Assembly: GCA_963210315.1 (NCBI GenBank)
Contig: OY723282.1
Coordinates: 1,116,001 to 1,180,000 of the forward strand
Origin: Rhynchopus euleeides
Taxonomy: Eukaryota > Euglenozoa > Diplonemea > Diplonemida > Diplonemidae
Direction of reading: 5' to 3'
Length of the DNA stretch: 64,000 nucleotides
A program made the translations under genes and the position numbers. Shown in pieces: positions 31,814 through 43,826 of this stretch. Under the pieces are notes generated by a model that saw nothing but the letters and a program-made list of their open reading frames with translations, ran no database searches and was not told where the DNA came from. Within the stretch, counting starts at the first letter, position 1, and each line of letters begins with the position of its first letter.

Positions 31814-32335
31814 TGGGCCCGTTTTCCTTTTTTTTATATCCCTGCGGCTTTTCCCGTTTTTTCTGGTTGCGGGGAGGAGGAGGCGGAGGCAAAGCCGTGT
31901 GTGCGGGTGCTCCTGTTGGATGGGCTGTGCATCACTCAGACCGATCACATGCCCTGCACACCAACCACGGGGCGTCGCACCCGGTTTGACTGTTCTGGGG
32001 GGGGGGGGGGGATGGGGGGGGGGGTCTCCGTCATTCCTTCGCCAGGGACAGAGAACGAGCAGCTGCGGCTGTTTGTTGTTTTTTTTGCTTTTTTCTTTTC
32101 TCTTCTGATCTCTCTGTCTCCCTCCACCCCCCTGCCCATCCGGTCTCTTGGAATCAAAATCGGAGCGTTTACGGAGAGAGTTTTGTCATTGCTTTGTGTG
32201 TGTGTGTGTGTCACGAAGAGGGGAGGGGGGGGGGTAGGGGCCCGGATGTACTTGAAAAAATTGTAATAAAAAATTTTCCGACCCCAAACAAGGGTTATTG
32301 GCACCTACAATGGGTGTACCCACCTCAAAAATATG
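31814..32335. other. Spacer between transposon and satellite
   Basis: No gene supported. G runs near 31997-32024, T-rich stretches, and a TG run at 32193-32210. Confidence 0.5.
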
Positions 32336-33560
32336 TCTGTGGACCCAATGAAACCGGTTTTTCACACTTAGTTGCCCATTTTCGGTCAGAATTTTCGAAA
32401 AATCGGTGAAAAAAGGGGATTTTGCCCATTTTGGGCAAAATCCCGATTTTCATGAAAAAATGACAAAATCGGGGCAACTAGACCCCATTTTGGGTGGTTT
32501 TCAGGTGAAAAACGTACCCTAGGCATCCCTGGGGTACATTGTATATCATCCCGGGCCTCTACGACCAGTAGAGGTGCGTTAAAATGCGGATTTTTACCCA
32601 AAAAAAGGACCCTGCAACCACCCTGCAACCACCCTGCAAGCACCCTGCAACCAGGTTGTAGGCACCCTACAACCCTATAACCACCCAGAAACCACTGGGT
32701 ATGCCCTAAAATGGGGTGTATGGGCCTGTCAGAACAGGTTTTCTACACCGAATCGCCCAAATTCAGTCCGATATTTTGAAAAAACTGTGAAAAATGGGGT
32801 ATTCGCCCGTGTAGGGTAACAGCCCCAATTTTTCTGAAAAAATGTCAAAAATTGGGCAACTAGACCCCATTTTGGGTGGTTTTCGGGTGAAAAACGTACC
32901 CTAGGCATCCCTGGGGCACATTGTGTACCATCCAGGGCCTCTACGACCAGTAGATGTGCGTTAAAATGCACATTTTTACCCAAAAAAAAGGACCCTGCAA
33001 CGATGTTGTAGGACCCTGCACACACCCTGCAACCGTGTTGTAGGCACCCTACAACCCTATAACCACCCAGAAACCACTGGGTATGCCCGAAAAGGGGTGT
33101 ACGGGCCTGTTAGAACAGGTTTTCGACACCGAATTGCCTAAATTCCGTCCAATTTTTTGAAAAAACTGTGAAAAATGGGGGATTCGCCCATGTGGGGTAA
33201 AAGTCCCAATTTCATGAAAAAGTGTCAAAAATTGGGCAACTAGACCCCATTTCGGGTGTTTTTCGGGTGAAAAACGTACCCTAGGCATCCCTGGGGTACA
33301 TTGTATACCATCCAGGGCCTCTACGACCAGTAGAAGCACGTGAAAATGCGTAATTTTACCCAAGGAAAAGGACCCTGCAACGATGTTGTACGCCCAATTT
33401 CATGAAAAATGTCAAAAATTGGGCAACTATACCCCATTTTGGGTGGGTTTCGGGTGAAAAACGTACCCTAGGCATCCCTGGGGCACATTGTATACCATCC
33501 AGGGCCTCTAGGACCAGCAGAGGTGCGTCAAATGCATATTTTTACCCAAAAATGACCCTG
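32336..33560. repeat. Tandem satellite, unit about 380 bp
   Basis: The anchor CTAGGCATCCCTGGGG recurs near 32519, 32902, 33281 and 33469, giving two spacings of about 380 bp and one shortened to about 190 bp. Each unit holds GGGCAACTAGACCCCATTT, the anchor, ACCAGTAGA, runs of ACCCTGCAAC decamers, CACCCAGAAACCACTGGGTA and AGAACAGGTTTTC. Minus-strand frames of 80-105 codons repeat in each unit but decay at different points, so they are likely not genes. Confidence 0.85.
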
Positions 33561-35064
33561 CAACCACCCTGCACAGGACTCACCCCAGAAAAGCCAAAAA
33601 AAGCCAAAAACTGGCCAAAAATGAGTGTTGGTGGGCCCAAAAGTGGGTAAAAACCTCCGGAAATTCATATCTGGGGTGGGTCTGGGGGTGGTTTTGCGCT
33701 GTTGACCTCCAGACCTGGATATTTCAAAAAAATTACAGTTTTTTATATGGACATCCGGGGCCCTAGGGGGGGGGGGGGGGGGGGGGGGGGGAGTTGGCAA
33801 TATATCTCACACACCCGATGTGTGCGCAAGGAGGTGTCAGGCGAGCCAGATGCTGAGGCTTCCTCACACACGCAACAGCCACTTGCAAAGAAAACCAACA
33901 AAAAAATGCCCCACCACCCCCCCCGCCTTTAGGTCTTCACAGGGGGAGAAATACACAAAAAAATAACCCATCTCCCCGTCTCTCTCACTGTCTCGTCTTG
34001 GTTCTCCCGGCCCTGCACCTTCCCCTCCCCTCACGCCCCGTTATCACAAATCACCCATATCCCCCCCCTCCCCTCTCTCTCCAAACTTCCTCATCTGTTT
34101 CTTATCTACGTTTTGGCATCTTTCGGAATACCTTGTCACCGTGATGATGATAAAAAAGTTGGATCTTTTCCGGATTCAGAAAGGGGGGGGGGGGGGGCGG
34201 GTGGGTGGGTGGGTGGGCAGCATTATTACAGTGACGGTATCTCCAACCCCCCCCCCCCCCCCGTTCTCCCTCCCCTTCCCTGGCCCCGCTGCCATTTCCG
34301 CACCGGGTTGTGCCAGAAAATCGTCGTCTCCTTTCGTTTCGGGGGGAGGGATGGGGGGTGGTGTGGCGGTGGTGGTGACCGGACAGGGGTTATGGACCAG
34401 GAAACAGGTCTGTTTTTTGCTGACATATTCTTCGGAATTTTCAGCCCCCTGAACCCACGCCGCTGCCACCCCACACATCCCATCCCCCCCCCCCCTCCTC
34501 TTCGTTTTTATCTATTGTGTATTGACCGTTCCCATATATACCACCACGGCCACACAAGAGTGCAGTATTAGCTCCTTCCTTATGCGCATGGGCCCCGATC
34601 TCGGCGACACGATATTTTACCCCCTTACGCCCACAAGGAGCAATCAGCAGCAGAAGAGGAGGGGCCATATGAAGCAGAATATCGTTTGGTGTTAAGCGGT
34701 TCGAAGAACGCCAATAAGAACGCCAAACTTTGTTGTTGCTCTCTCCTTCCCCCCCCCTTTCCCCTTCTTCTTCTCTTTTGATGCACGAATCGTCGTGTTG
34801 CATTTAGTTCAAGTGTCCATTCGTAGAGCGGGTCACAAAAGACACGCGCACACACCCACCCCACTTGTCGAGCTTGCCAGTTGCCAACTCGCACCGTATT
34901 GTATTTTTTTCCCCCTAGCCCAGACCTTCTTTTTTTACAATGCGTGCGGTTTGCTAGGCCTTGGCCCGAGGGGGTGGTGTGCAAAGGCAAAACGGGGGAT
35001 CCCATGGGAACTTGGAAAAAAACAGGACAGCCAGCCAGGGTTTTTTTTTACATTCAAACCAGAT
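33561..35064. other. Intergenic, extreme homopolymer tracts
   Basis: A 26-base G run at 33766-33791, further G and C runs near 34182-34198 and 34246-34262, and GGGT repeats. No supported gene. Confidence 0.55.
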
Positions 35065-36222
35065 CAGGGTATAAGATAGACTTTTTTTCTGGCGCCGTTT
35101 TCCGGTTTTTCTGGTTTTGAAAATTTTTCGCGCGCGTCTTCGGCGCGCGCGACCCGCGCAAACCCTCCCAGAACCTGAGAGGGCCCGGTGCCTGCGCGCG
35201 TCCTGTCGTACTGAGGCTGCTTGGTGGGGCAGGCGCAGCAGCTGCTTTGAAAGTTTGGACTCTCGGCCAAAAAAGGTCTGGTGCAATGTTTTTACGCAGG
35301 GGGGTCTGGGGGGCGGAGCCCAGCCGCCGGAGGCCACGGTAGTGAACATCTGTTCCCTACAGTCTGGATTCGCTTGTAAGTAGGAAGGCTTCGCTGTATC
35401 GCAGCCCGGCCAACAGGAGATCACTGGTCCTTGAGGGTTCAACCTTCAGGGTGGAGGAGGACGGGGGAGCGACCACTCGTGACAGGTGTGCGTTGTGGGT
35501 GGAGTGGGTGCACGACAGAATGGCCAAAGGGTCCACGAGATCTCTGCACACATTCCGTTGTCGAGGAGATGGGCACCTAGCTGTGACGACAGGCAACAAA
35601 CAAATCTCATCTGTTAGTTGCCCCCAATAGGCTTGGCGACCTTCAAGACTGCTTGAAAGTCGTTCGTGTTCTCGTCTCAGCCCTCCAGACAAGCAGATCT
35701 CGAGCTGGTGGGCTGTCGCCATGTATTCGATGGCACCGAGTGACGCTGCACAGAGGCAGATGACACGGTGAACTCCAGCGGAGGTTACCCTACACCGTGT
35801 GTCTCCCATGAGTCTCAACTAGCGGGAGTCTTAGCGTAAATTAGCTGGAAAATAGACACCCGTCTCCAGTACAGACTGCAGTCTTAGACTCCCTCTGAGA
35901 CATGGTGGCTGGAGTCCACCATGTGTGCACCTTCAAAACAGAAGAGACCTGCATGACGAGGGCATCACCACCCACCGGGCCACCCGCTAGGTCCATTTTT
36001 TCTTCTCCGCTTCTCTGCCTTCTTTGGACTATTTGAGCTCTGTGCGGATCACGATGGGGTCACTTTCTATTTTTTTATGGCGTTTTTTCTGACTGTTTTA
36101 CTGTCCCAAAGTCACAAAAAAAACGCCGAAAATGAGATCGACCTTTTTTTTTTCTCCAGAAAACCGGGAACCGGGAAACCCTGGTTTTGAAAACCGGAAA
36201 ACCAGACCTATCTTATCCCCTG
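35065..36222. mobile_element. Non-autonomous hAT element, copy B (1158 bp)
   Basis: Ends CAGGGTATAAGATAG (35065) and CTATCTTATCCCCTG (to 36222), flanked by the 8-bp duplication AACCAGAT (35057-35064, 36223-36230). Opposite orientation to copy A, same as copy C. It has lost one arm of the large internal hairpin (near 35785) and four bases in its GC-hairpin repeat (35297-35349). No intact transposase. Confidence 0.92.
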
Positions 36223-37982
36223 AACCAGATGAACATCTCCCCACAATACCCGACCGGGGAGAGAGGGAGGGGCTGTGGGAGCGGCAGGGGTGGGTGTGGG
36301 GAGTTGGTGTGGTTCCAACGAGCTCCCCCCCCCCCCCCCCCCCCCCGCTTCTCCCCCTCCCCGGCCCAGCCCTCCCCTCTTCCCCTGGCTTGAGTGGCTT
36401 TGGGTGTCCGTTGAGTCGAATCGATCTGCAGAGTTGGGTCCTGTTCTGTTGTGTCCCATCCGGCCCTTTGGTTTCGATGTGTCTGTGGTGATTTGCACGA
36501 GAATGTGTGTCGTGTGAGGGCTGATCAAACGGGGGAGTGCGATTTTGTGTGTAACACACATGGCGCACCCGCGCGATTGTGGGAAATTGCCCCGTGCAAG
36601 GCTTTAGCCAATTGGCTGTAGTTTTGGTCAACAGATGCATACACACTCTGCTCGACGTTGGAGGGAGATTTTGTTTGTTTTGTGCGTCACGAAGACAATA
36701 CACCCCTCTACATGTTCTTCTTCCTTATGTTTGCCGTCTCCTGCATCTTTGCCCTCTGTGTGTTATTCGTAATATTCAAAACAATTCCAGCGTGTTTTAC
36801 ACTACTCCAACAATAATTCAAAACCACAAAAATACAGTCCATGCAACAGCCCCACCCCCCCTCTCTCTCTCTCGCTCTCTCTCAGGCGATCGTGGTTTTT
36901 CAACACCAGAAAAAGGAACTGCTGTGCACGCCACACAGCCGCCAGGCCGCTCGATCGTCTAAACCCGCCAAAGTGTGAATACCCCTGCGCACAATATTCA
37001 CCCCCCCGCCCCTCCTCCTCCTCCTCCTCTCTCTGTCTCTCCCTCCGTCGTGTTGGATGCATATGTTTTGCCCATTCATAACCACTGCGCGACCCGTGCC
37101 TTTCTGTGCGTGCCCTGCTCTGATGAACGTTGGAATGCCACTACATGGCCGCCCGTGCCCTCTCAGCGAGAGCAGGGTGTATTTGCGCGGCTGTTTCTGA
37201 TACCCACGGGCCCCGCTATCTTGCGACAACTGCCAGGCCGTGACTCTGCAGCCCTTCGTCGTATGTACACAGAGAACACCCCTATGCATGCTCCCGGGTT
37301 TGCTATCTCTCGCTCTCTCTCGAAGGAGGAGGAGGCCCTCGCTACAGGGTGTCGACGAGGGCAATTTTGGTGGTGTGGCCATTTCCCCCTTGTTTTGAGA
37401 CAGGGGAAAACCAACCACCACCGAAGGTTGTCGAAAACTGTCGAGTGGCGGGGTGTCTCCATCTCCTCTCTCTTATCTCTATTCGATCTCTCTCGGTCTG
37501 TGTGAACAACGCACCTCCTGGTATCCTTGCGAGCGCCACGGTTGGTTGGTCGTCTTCGTCCGGTAGCCCGTAGCCGTCGAAGCGGCAAACTCTGCCATTG
37601 TTTGTCTGGGGTGCGATCCCTTTTTCCCCACTCTCACTGCCGGAATATCCACCCGTGTGCTGGATACCCGCTACCCGCCCCCTTCACCGCCCCCCAAGCG
37701 GCGTTTGCAATCTGCGACTTCATATTTCTTTGCCGTCGTTTCCTCCGGGCCTGCGTTGGCCCAGCCTCCTTCACATTTTGAGGCTGGGCTGGCGCAGCCA
37801 ACTGAAGGGGGTTGTTTAGTTGGCACCCACACACCACTTCAGCAGAATGGGGGAGTGGTGTGTAGTGCACAAAGAGTGCAGCCTTTTTCTCCTCCACATT
37901 TCCAACCAAAGCCGCATCCGCACACCCCACCCGAGTGGGAGATCGCGTTTTCCCCTGCCTGACTATTTGCCCTCCTTACCCC

Positions 37983-38020
<38 letters not shown>

Positions 38021-38756
38021 GTATCGCCGTTGTTGTTGTCTGTGAAATGGTTCAGAGTTGTTTCGCGAATACGTTGTTTGCTAGTGTTTATCTAAGCTGA
38101 TGCTGGTCGGCCGCAGAGTGGTCCTCCAAGAGTTGCCTTGTTGTGCTCCGCCACTTTCACTTCTGGTGGAAGCACGCAATGCAAAAAAAAACCATCCGGT
38201 GATCGTTGGTCATTGCAGAAGTATTTGTTTTCAGCACACTTCAATGTGGGCGGAAAAGTGTCGTGTGCCGTTCGTGCCCTTGTGCTCCTCACTCACAGCG
38301 CCAGACCCCCAACGGTCGTGAGTGTGGCAGTGCCACCGCAACAAGGTAACGGAAGCAAAAGGTGCAGAAACGAGTGCAGAGTGACACTTTTTGTTTTGGA
38401 TATTCTCCATTTCCCCCCCCCACCCACCCCACCAGCCCCCTGCCAATCACCCACACCCACCCACCCCCCTCCCCTCCCATGCTTCCATGCATGCTGCTAA
38501 ATGTGAGATTTTTGGGCCAAATTTCGGAATCCCAATACATTTTTTTTGGGGGCGAGTTTGTTAGGAAAATGGGGGTGGCACAGCGTCGTTCTTCCACACA
38601 AGAGGGTCGTTTTTGGCATCAACGGTTCAAACTCTCTTCACGGCGACCCTACTCAATTTTTTTGAGTTATTGGGGGCCATTTACTGTGCGTCAAAGTGTC
38701 GACGATTGGCCACCTTTGGTGCCGTGGCTGGTGGGTGGCCATGGGCACACGCTACA
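36223..38756. other. Gene-poor region
   Basis: A 22-base C run at 36325-36346, TC runs near 36860 and 37310, a CTG run at 37987-38019, and a hairpin at about 37759-37792 (GCCCAGCCTC paired with GAGGCTGGGC). Open frames up to 176 codons exist but have repeat-driven composition and no partner exons. Confidence 0.5.
37987..38019. repeat. (CTG)11 trinucleotide run
   Basis: Eleven uninterrupted CTG units outside any supported gene. Confidence 0.9.
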
Positions 38757-38811
38757 AGGGGGGTCTGGGGGGCAGAGCCCCCCAGCCGCCGGAGGCCACG
38801 GTAGTGAACAT
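38757..38811 (-). repeat. GC-hairpin repeat
   Basis: Minus-oriented copy with GGCAGAGCC at the palindrome centre (one mismatch). The outer edge forms GAACATATGTTC. Confidence 0.9.
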
Positions 38812-38916
38812 ATGTTCATTGTGGGCGTAGATCCTGTGTGAGTTGGCTGCGTCCTCCTGAGGCCTGAGGCTACTGGAGTGGTTGGATTCCCTGACTTGAT
38901 GGGTATCGAAGGGCTC

Positions 38917-38972
38917 CAGGGGGGTCTGGGGGGCGGAGCCCCCCAGCCGCCGGAGGCCACGGTAGCGAGCAT
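38917..38972 (-). repeat. GC-hairpin repeat
   Basis: Minus-oriented copy about 105 bp after the previous one, ending CGGTAGCGAGCAT (two changes from consensus). Confidence 0.9.
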
Positions 38973-41900
38973 ATATTCCTGCAAAACCTTCGACGTCGAC
39001 CGTCGAACCAGTGTAGCCGGGTTGCCGCTTTTTTATGGGGGGTGGAAACCCAAAATCACCGGGTCGACGGCCGACGCTTAGCGACATGCCTGCCACCGGG
39101 TGGGTGGGTGGGTGGGGGGGCTGCGCCCACCCACCCCCACCCACCCAATCTCGCCCCCAATAAAAATGCACATATCTCGCCACCAAAAAAAATGCGAGGA
39201 CCCCGAAAGTCCCAATCCCAATATCATTTAGCAGCAAGCATGCATGCTTCCCCCCTTTTTTTGGTATATTGGGTGGCGGGCTCGTTGTTTTTCCACGAGC
39301 ACCCCACGCAAATGCTGCACATTTGATTCAAGAACTGGGAGTGCACACCCTTGCACAAAAGGTGATTCGACCTCGTCTGAGGGACGGACTCGTTTTGCAC
39401 TGCCTCTGGGTTGTGCGTGAAATGTCCGACCCATGATGGCACATTCGCAACGTGCCACTGCGTGCCGTGGCTAGATTTGAAGATGATGGAGTAAGACGCT
39501 GAGATTGGCATTTGCACTTATCTTCGTAGAATTACAGCTATCGACTGGCGGAACTGACCCCGAGTGTTTGATGCAAGAGAAGGCCACTTCATATTGTGCC
39601 TGTTTGGTGGATTTCTTTGTGATCCAAAGGGTGCAAAGGGCAGGGATACCCATGTCTATTTTTCAACAGCAGTCGCAATGCCACCCCCTTCCACCCCTAG
39701 CGCAGTGGCGACAAAGAAATGCCTCAATCATTGCTGGAGGGTCTCGGGGGGGGGGGGGGGGGGCTTGATTTGTACCTTCACTTCGGCAACCATACCCACA
39801 AAACCCTCTCTTTGCCTCCCCTAACACGCCTTCCTCTTTCTTGCGCAACATGGTTTTGGCGCACAAAAACCAAGAATGTTTATTTTTTTTCTGCATCACC
39901 CTTCTTCTCCCTTCTCCCCCCTCTCCCTGGAACCGAGATGCGTCTTCAGGGGATTGGGTGTTGATTGAGGCGCAACATTACTTCGTAGCGTCGTTCAGCA
40001 GCTTCTGTTGGCTGGCCATGTGTATGCGGAAGGCATGAAGGAGTATGCGGGGGTGGGGGTTTTGGGGATGTGGCTGAGTGGGTCGGGTGATAATGGCCAA
40101 CCAGGCAAACAGGCACACAGCGAGGGGAGGGCAGGGAAGGTGTGTGCGGGTGATGGAGGTGTTTTACCCTCTGTGTATCCACCCCACTGCCCTCGGGTTG
40201 TGCGGTGCTTGTGTGGCCCATTCGCCACAACAAGGGGGTTGGGAGTATACCTTTTTGAAAGCTATTGTACTTCAATATTTCTAATCGGCATCTGCGCTTC
40301 ACACGCACCCGCAAACTCGACACACGAGTCTTTTTGTTGGCGTGGTGTGGCTTGACATGCCGATTGCATAATCTTAACTCTACGTTTCACGGCCCGACGT
40401 GTGCATGCCACACGAGCAGACTTGCACTGTACACTTCTATCCCATTGCGAACAGACTCACAAAAGTAGTAGGTTGGTTTCAGCCCCCGCCCTACCCCCCG
40501 TGGGATGGACTCTGTGTGGGTTGGTGTGTTGATCACTTTTTAGGTGGGTTAACCCTGCACGGGTCCGAGCCCACCCCTGTGTGGGTTGGGGTGTGGGCGC
40601 ACACCCGCAAGAGCTCGGAGGAGGGGGGTAGGGGAAGGGCAGTGTGCGCTCTCCTCCAACGCCCCCATCCGATACACAATTTTACAAGCGCAGCGCAGCC
40701 CGGCACACCGCTGTGACCACAGCACTCACTCACACATCTTCACGAGTTTTTTATTCCAGTGCAGTTGTCGTCACTGAGTTCCACGCTTTTGATGCGATTC
40801 TTCACGTTTCTTCATATTTTCCACATCCACACAAGATCACCTTTTGTCACACTTTGTCTGAAGAAGGGAGGGGCGAATGTCTACGACTGCGATTCTTCGC
40901 GGCAGGAAAACGGGGCTTACTCAGCCATGTAGCCTTTAGCTTTACTGTTTGCTCCGGAACTGGGGGTGGGTGGATGTGGGGGTGGGGAATTAGCGGGAGT
41001 TTATTTCTGAAAACACCCAAAAAAAACCCCCCGAAAATTAGAGGTACCCTCCGGAAGAAGATGGAGAAACCCCACCCCCTGCTTGAAATAAAGGGGCCAA
41101 CCTCCCCAGTTGCACCGCGCTGGGCCCAATGCAGATCGTGCCCCTGGGTCCATCGACACCGCGGCTGGGGTGGCGTGCCTTTTTTATGCTGCTTGTTTTA
41201 TCCTAACCTTTTTCTGCGCGAACTGGGCTTCCCTGGTTTTGAGCGAAAAAAGAGGCTGTTTTTCTTTCAGCAGCGCATTGTGATTCACTCACGTGCCCCG
41301 CACAGGTAACGGAGCCAGCGCACACAGACACCCTTTCTTATACTGAACCACTGTCTTCGTCAGTCACTTCTGGGCCTCCACTCTGTTCCCCGGAATGGAG
41401 GAGGGGGCGGCCATAGCAGGGTCGGTTCACCTTCGGTATGTTATGTGTGTTGTGTCAGTGTGGCGTGATCCACCAAAATGGGTTTGACAAAGGGTTTGGG
41501 GTTTGCTGGCCTGCCCTCCCCTCCCCCTACCCGAAATAAAGTACAAAAAGCCACCTACTCAAAATTCTTCACGCGCATGCAGGTGGGGGTTCCCACCCCC
41601 CAGACAAGAATGGCTCCTATTGGGCACTGGGGCCGCCTTGTTTCTGTCAAGAGAGCTGCACGTGACAATCATGGATACAAGTCCCCCGTCTCCCCTCCTC
41701 CCCGCATCCCTTCTGAAGGTGTATAGCGGGCGTGCTTTCCTATTGGCCCGTCTGCCGGGCCTTTGGACTGAAGGCTACCAACACGGCATCAACCTGGCGC
41801 CACTGCAGATCTTCCCCACCCGGCTTTGCGTGTGGGGTGGCCTTGTGTGTGTGTGCCCGTTGTCGGGTGGCAAGATCATCTTCTGATGTGTATTCCCTTA

Positions 41901-42162
41901 GGATCTTCTTGAGACTTCACCCCCTCGGTGTAATAACGGAATAATTATAAATCGGAGTCGTGCCTTTCTGCTGTGTGCGCCCCCCATATTTCTTTTTTGC
42001 GTTAAACCAGTCTCCTGGTCTCCAGTAAAGAAGCCTGTTTGGAAGCGCATGTGTTCACACCCATGTCGGCGCACAACCGGGCCTCCTGGCAGTGTCAAAC
42101 AGATCTGGGGAGAGAGGGGGTGGGGGGTTTGTCAACGCTTTTAGAGGCAACAATTTGGCCTT
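38973..42162. other. Gene-poor region, no firm gene
   Basis: Includes GGTGGGTGGG/CCCACCCACC inverted tracts at 39100-39145 and an 18-base G run at 39746-39763. One minus-strand frame (39517-39224, 97 codons, starting MQMPISASYSIIFKSSHGTQ) has a natural-looking composition but no recognisable family or splice partners. A plus-strand stretch near 41725-41885 is similar. Neither is called. Confidence 0.45.
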
Positions 42163-42216
42163 CTGGGGTAATCAGGCTGGGGAAAAAAACAACAAATCAC
42201 AACAAATCACACCCGA

Positions 42217-42663
42217 TCGTCAGCTGATTGAGGGTGTGATATGAGGGTTCTATCCAACAAGGATATCAAGGCGGCACTTTCAAAGTCCTGCCAAGGACAG
42301 CGCCACGTGGGTGTGTGCTTCTGATATATGTTATGTCATCATGTGAACCCTCCCCAGCGTGTGCCAACATCCCTGACACGCTCACGAAAAGCATGACACG
42401 GAGAAAACAGGTGCCGAAACAACCTGCCGAGCACACGGGTGGTGCCACGTTGATCCACGCAGCGATCTCCCATGACAGGAAGCCTTGTCGCCACGGCAGA
42501 GTCGCCGCAGACTGTGGGAGAGGTGTCGCCAGTCACCTTGAGGTTGCAGTGTGTCATCAGGCTAAGACCCGTGCCCTCTTCACCTCCCCTGTTAGGTTGC
42601 TCCCATATCGTTGCCTGCTTTGGGGCCTGAAGGACATAGGGGTCCAGCAGGCACTTGAGCATC
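42217..42663 (+). repeat. 447-bp direct repeat, copy 1
   Basis: Starts TCGTCAGCTGATTGAGGGTG and ends GCAGGCACTTGAGCATC. Offset from copy 2 is exactly 984 bp, with no gaps between the copies. Confidence 0.92.
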
Positions 42664-42984
42664 ACACCCGATCGTATTGCAATTTGGGTTAGCGTGCTGG
42701 CATCGCAGCCTGGCCCCGAAGGACCATACCGTGAGGAACCGGGCCCGCTATCCTACTCTTGCTCTACGTGACACCACACGGTTTCGCTCTCCTCCTCGTT
42801 GCGCTGTAAAGGAGGGGGGACACACACACACTGGAAGCCGGAGATTGCGCCTGCTGATACTGAGGCGCAATCTTCGCGACGACGCGTTGAAAAGAGCGCG
42901 GAATAGCACACCCGATCACAACAAATCACAACGCCAAATGTTGTGATTTGTTGCGATTTGTTGCGATTTGTTGTGGCCAGTTGT

Positions 42985-43195
42985 GATTTGTTGCGACCAG
43001 TTGTGACGACTTGTGACCCTTTTGTGATGAGTTGTGATGAGGTGTGATCTGTTGTGATCTGTTGTGATCGCGATCCAAAATTTCAAAAATTTGAAATTTT
43101 GGATCGCGATCACAACAGATCACAACAGATCACAACTCATCACAACTCATCACAAAAGGGTCACAAGTCGTCACAACTGGTCACAACAAATCACA
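42985..43195. repeat. Long palindrome of 10-11-bp iterated words
   Basis: Arms of about 105 bp mirror each other about AATTTCAAAAATTTGAAATT. Each arm is a series of TGTGATC/GATCACA words spaced 10-11 bp, about one DNA turn. The match is nearly complete to the outer GTGATTTGTTG. Confidence 0.88.
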
Positions 43196-43200
43196 CCACG

Positions 43201-43647
43201 TCGTCAGCTGATTGAGGGTGTGATATGAGGGTTCTATCCAACAAGGATATCAAGGCGGCACTTTCAAAGTCCTGCCAAGGACAGCGCCACGTGGGTGTGT
43301 GCTTCTGATATATGTTATGTCATCATGTGAACCCTCCCCAGCGTGTGCCAACATCCCTGACACGCTCACGAAAAGCATGACACGGAGAAAACAGGTGCCG
43401 AAACAACCTGCCGAGCACACGGGTGGTGCCACGTTGATCCACGCAGCGATCTCCCATGACAGGAAGCCTTGTCGCCACGGCAGAGTCGCCGCAGACTGTG
43501 GGAGAGGTGTCGCCAGTCACCTTGAGGTTGCAGTGTGTCATCAGGCTAAGACCCGTGCCCTCTTCACCTCCCCTGTTAGGTTGCTCCCATATCGTTGCCT
43601 GCTTTGGGGCCTGAAGGACATAGGGGTCCAGCAGGCACTTGAGCATC
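43201..43647 (+). repeat. 447-bp direct repeat, copy 2
   Basis: Appears base-for-base identical to 42217-42663 on reading, implying recent duplication or gene conversion. Confidence 0.92.
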
Positions 43648-43735
43648 GCAAGGCATGAGTGGCTGTTTCAAACTCCTGGTGCAAGCACCCGTCATGGTCT
43701 GGGGAAGCCCTCCCAGGTAGTTTAACGTCTTGCCC

Positions 43736-43826
43736 AGGACCCCACGTCGTTTGCTATGTTGGATTAGCGGATCCGCATCGTACAGAACGTCTACGAAAGA
43801 CGACGCACGAGAACTGATACGCTATA
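43736..43826 (+). repeat. Segment shared with 44986-45063
   Basis: GTTGGATTAGCGGATCCGCA, then ATCGTACAGAACGTC and GCACGAGAACTGATACGCT inside the foldback element match host-side DNA 1.2 kb downstream with a few changes. Confidence 0.8.

Noticed and set aside
32386..33363. Repeated 85-104-codon minus-strand frames in the satellite
   Set aside because: They decay differently in each unit and have no start/stop consistency, as expected of non-coding tandem DNA.
38362..38841. 159-codon frame with a Gly/Pro-rich end
   Set aside because: Its end is the GC-hairpin repeat read as protein; the start is a low-complexity stretch.
42266..43658. Identical 60-, 107- and 119-125-codon frames occurring twice
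   Set aside because: Their identity follows from the 447-bp DNA duplication; both strands are open and no domain is seen.
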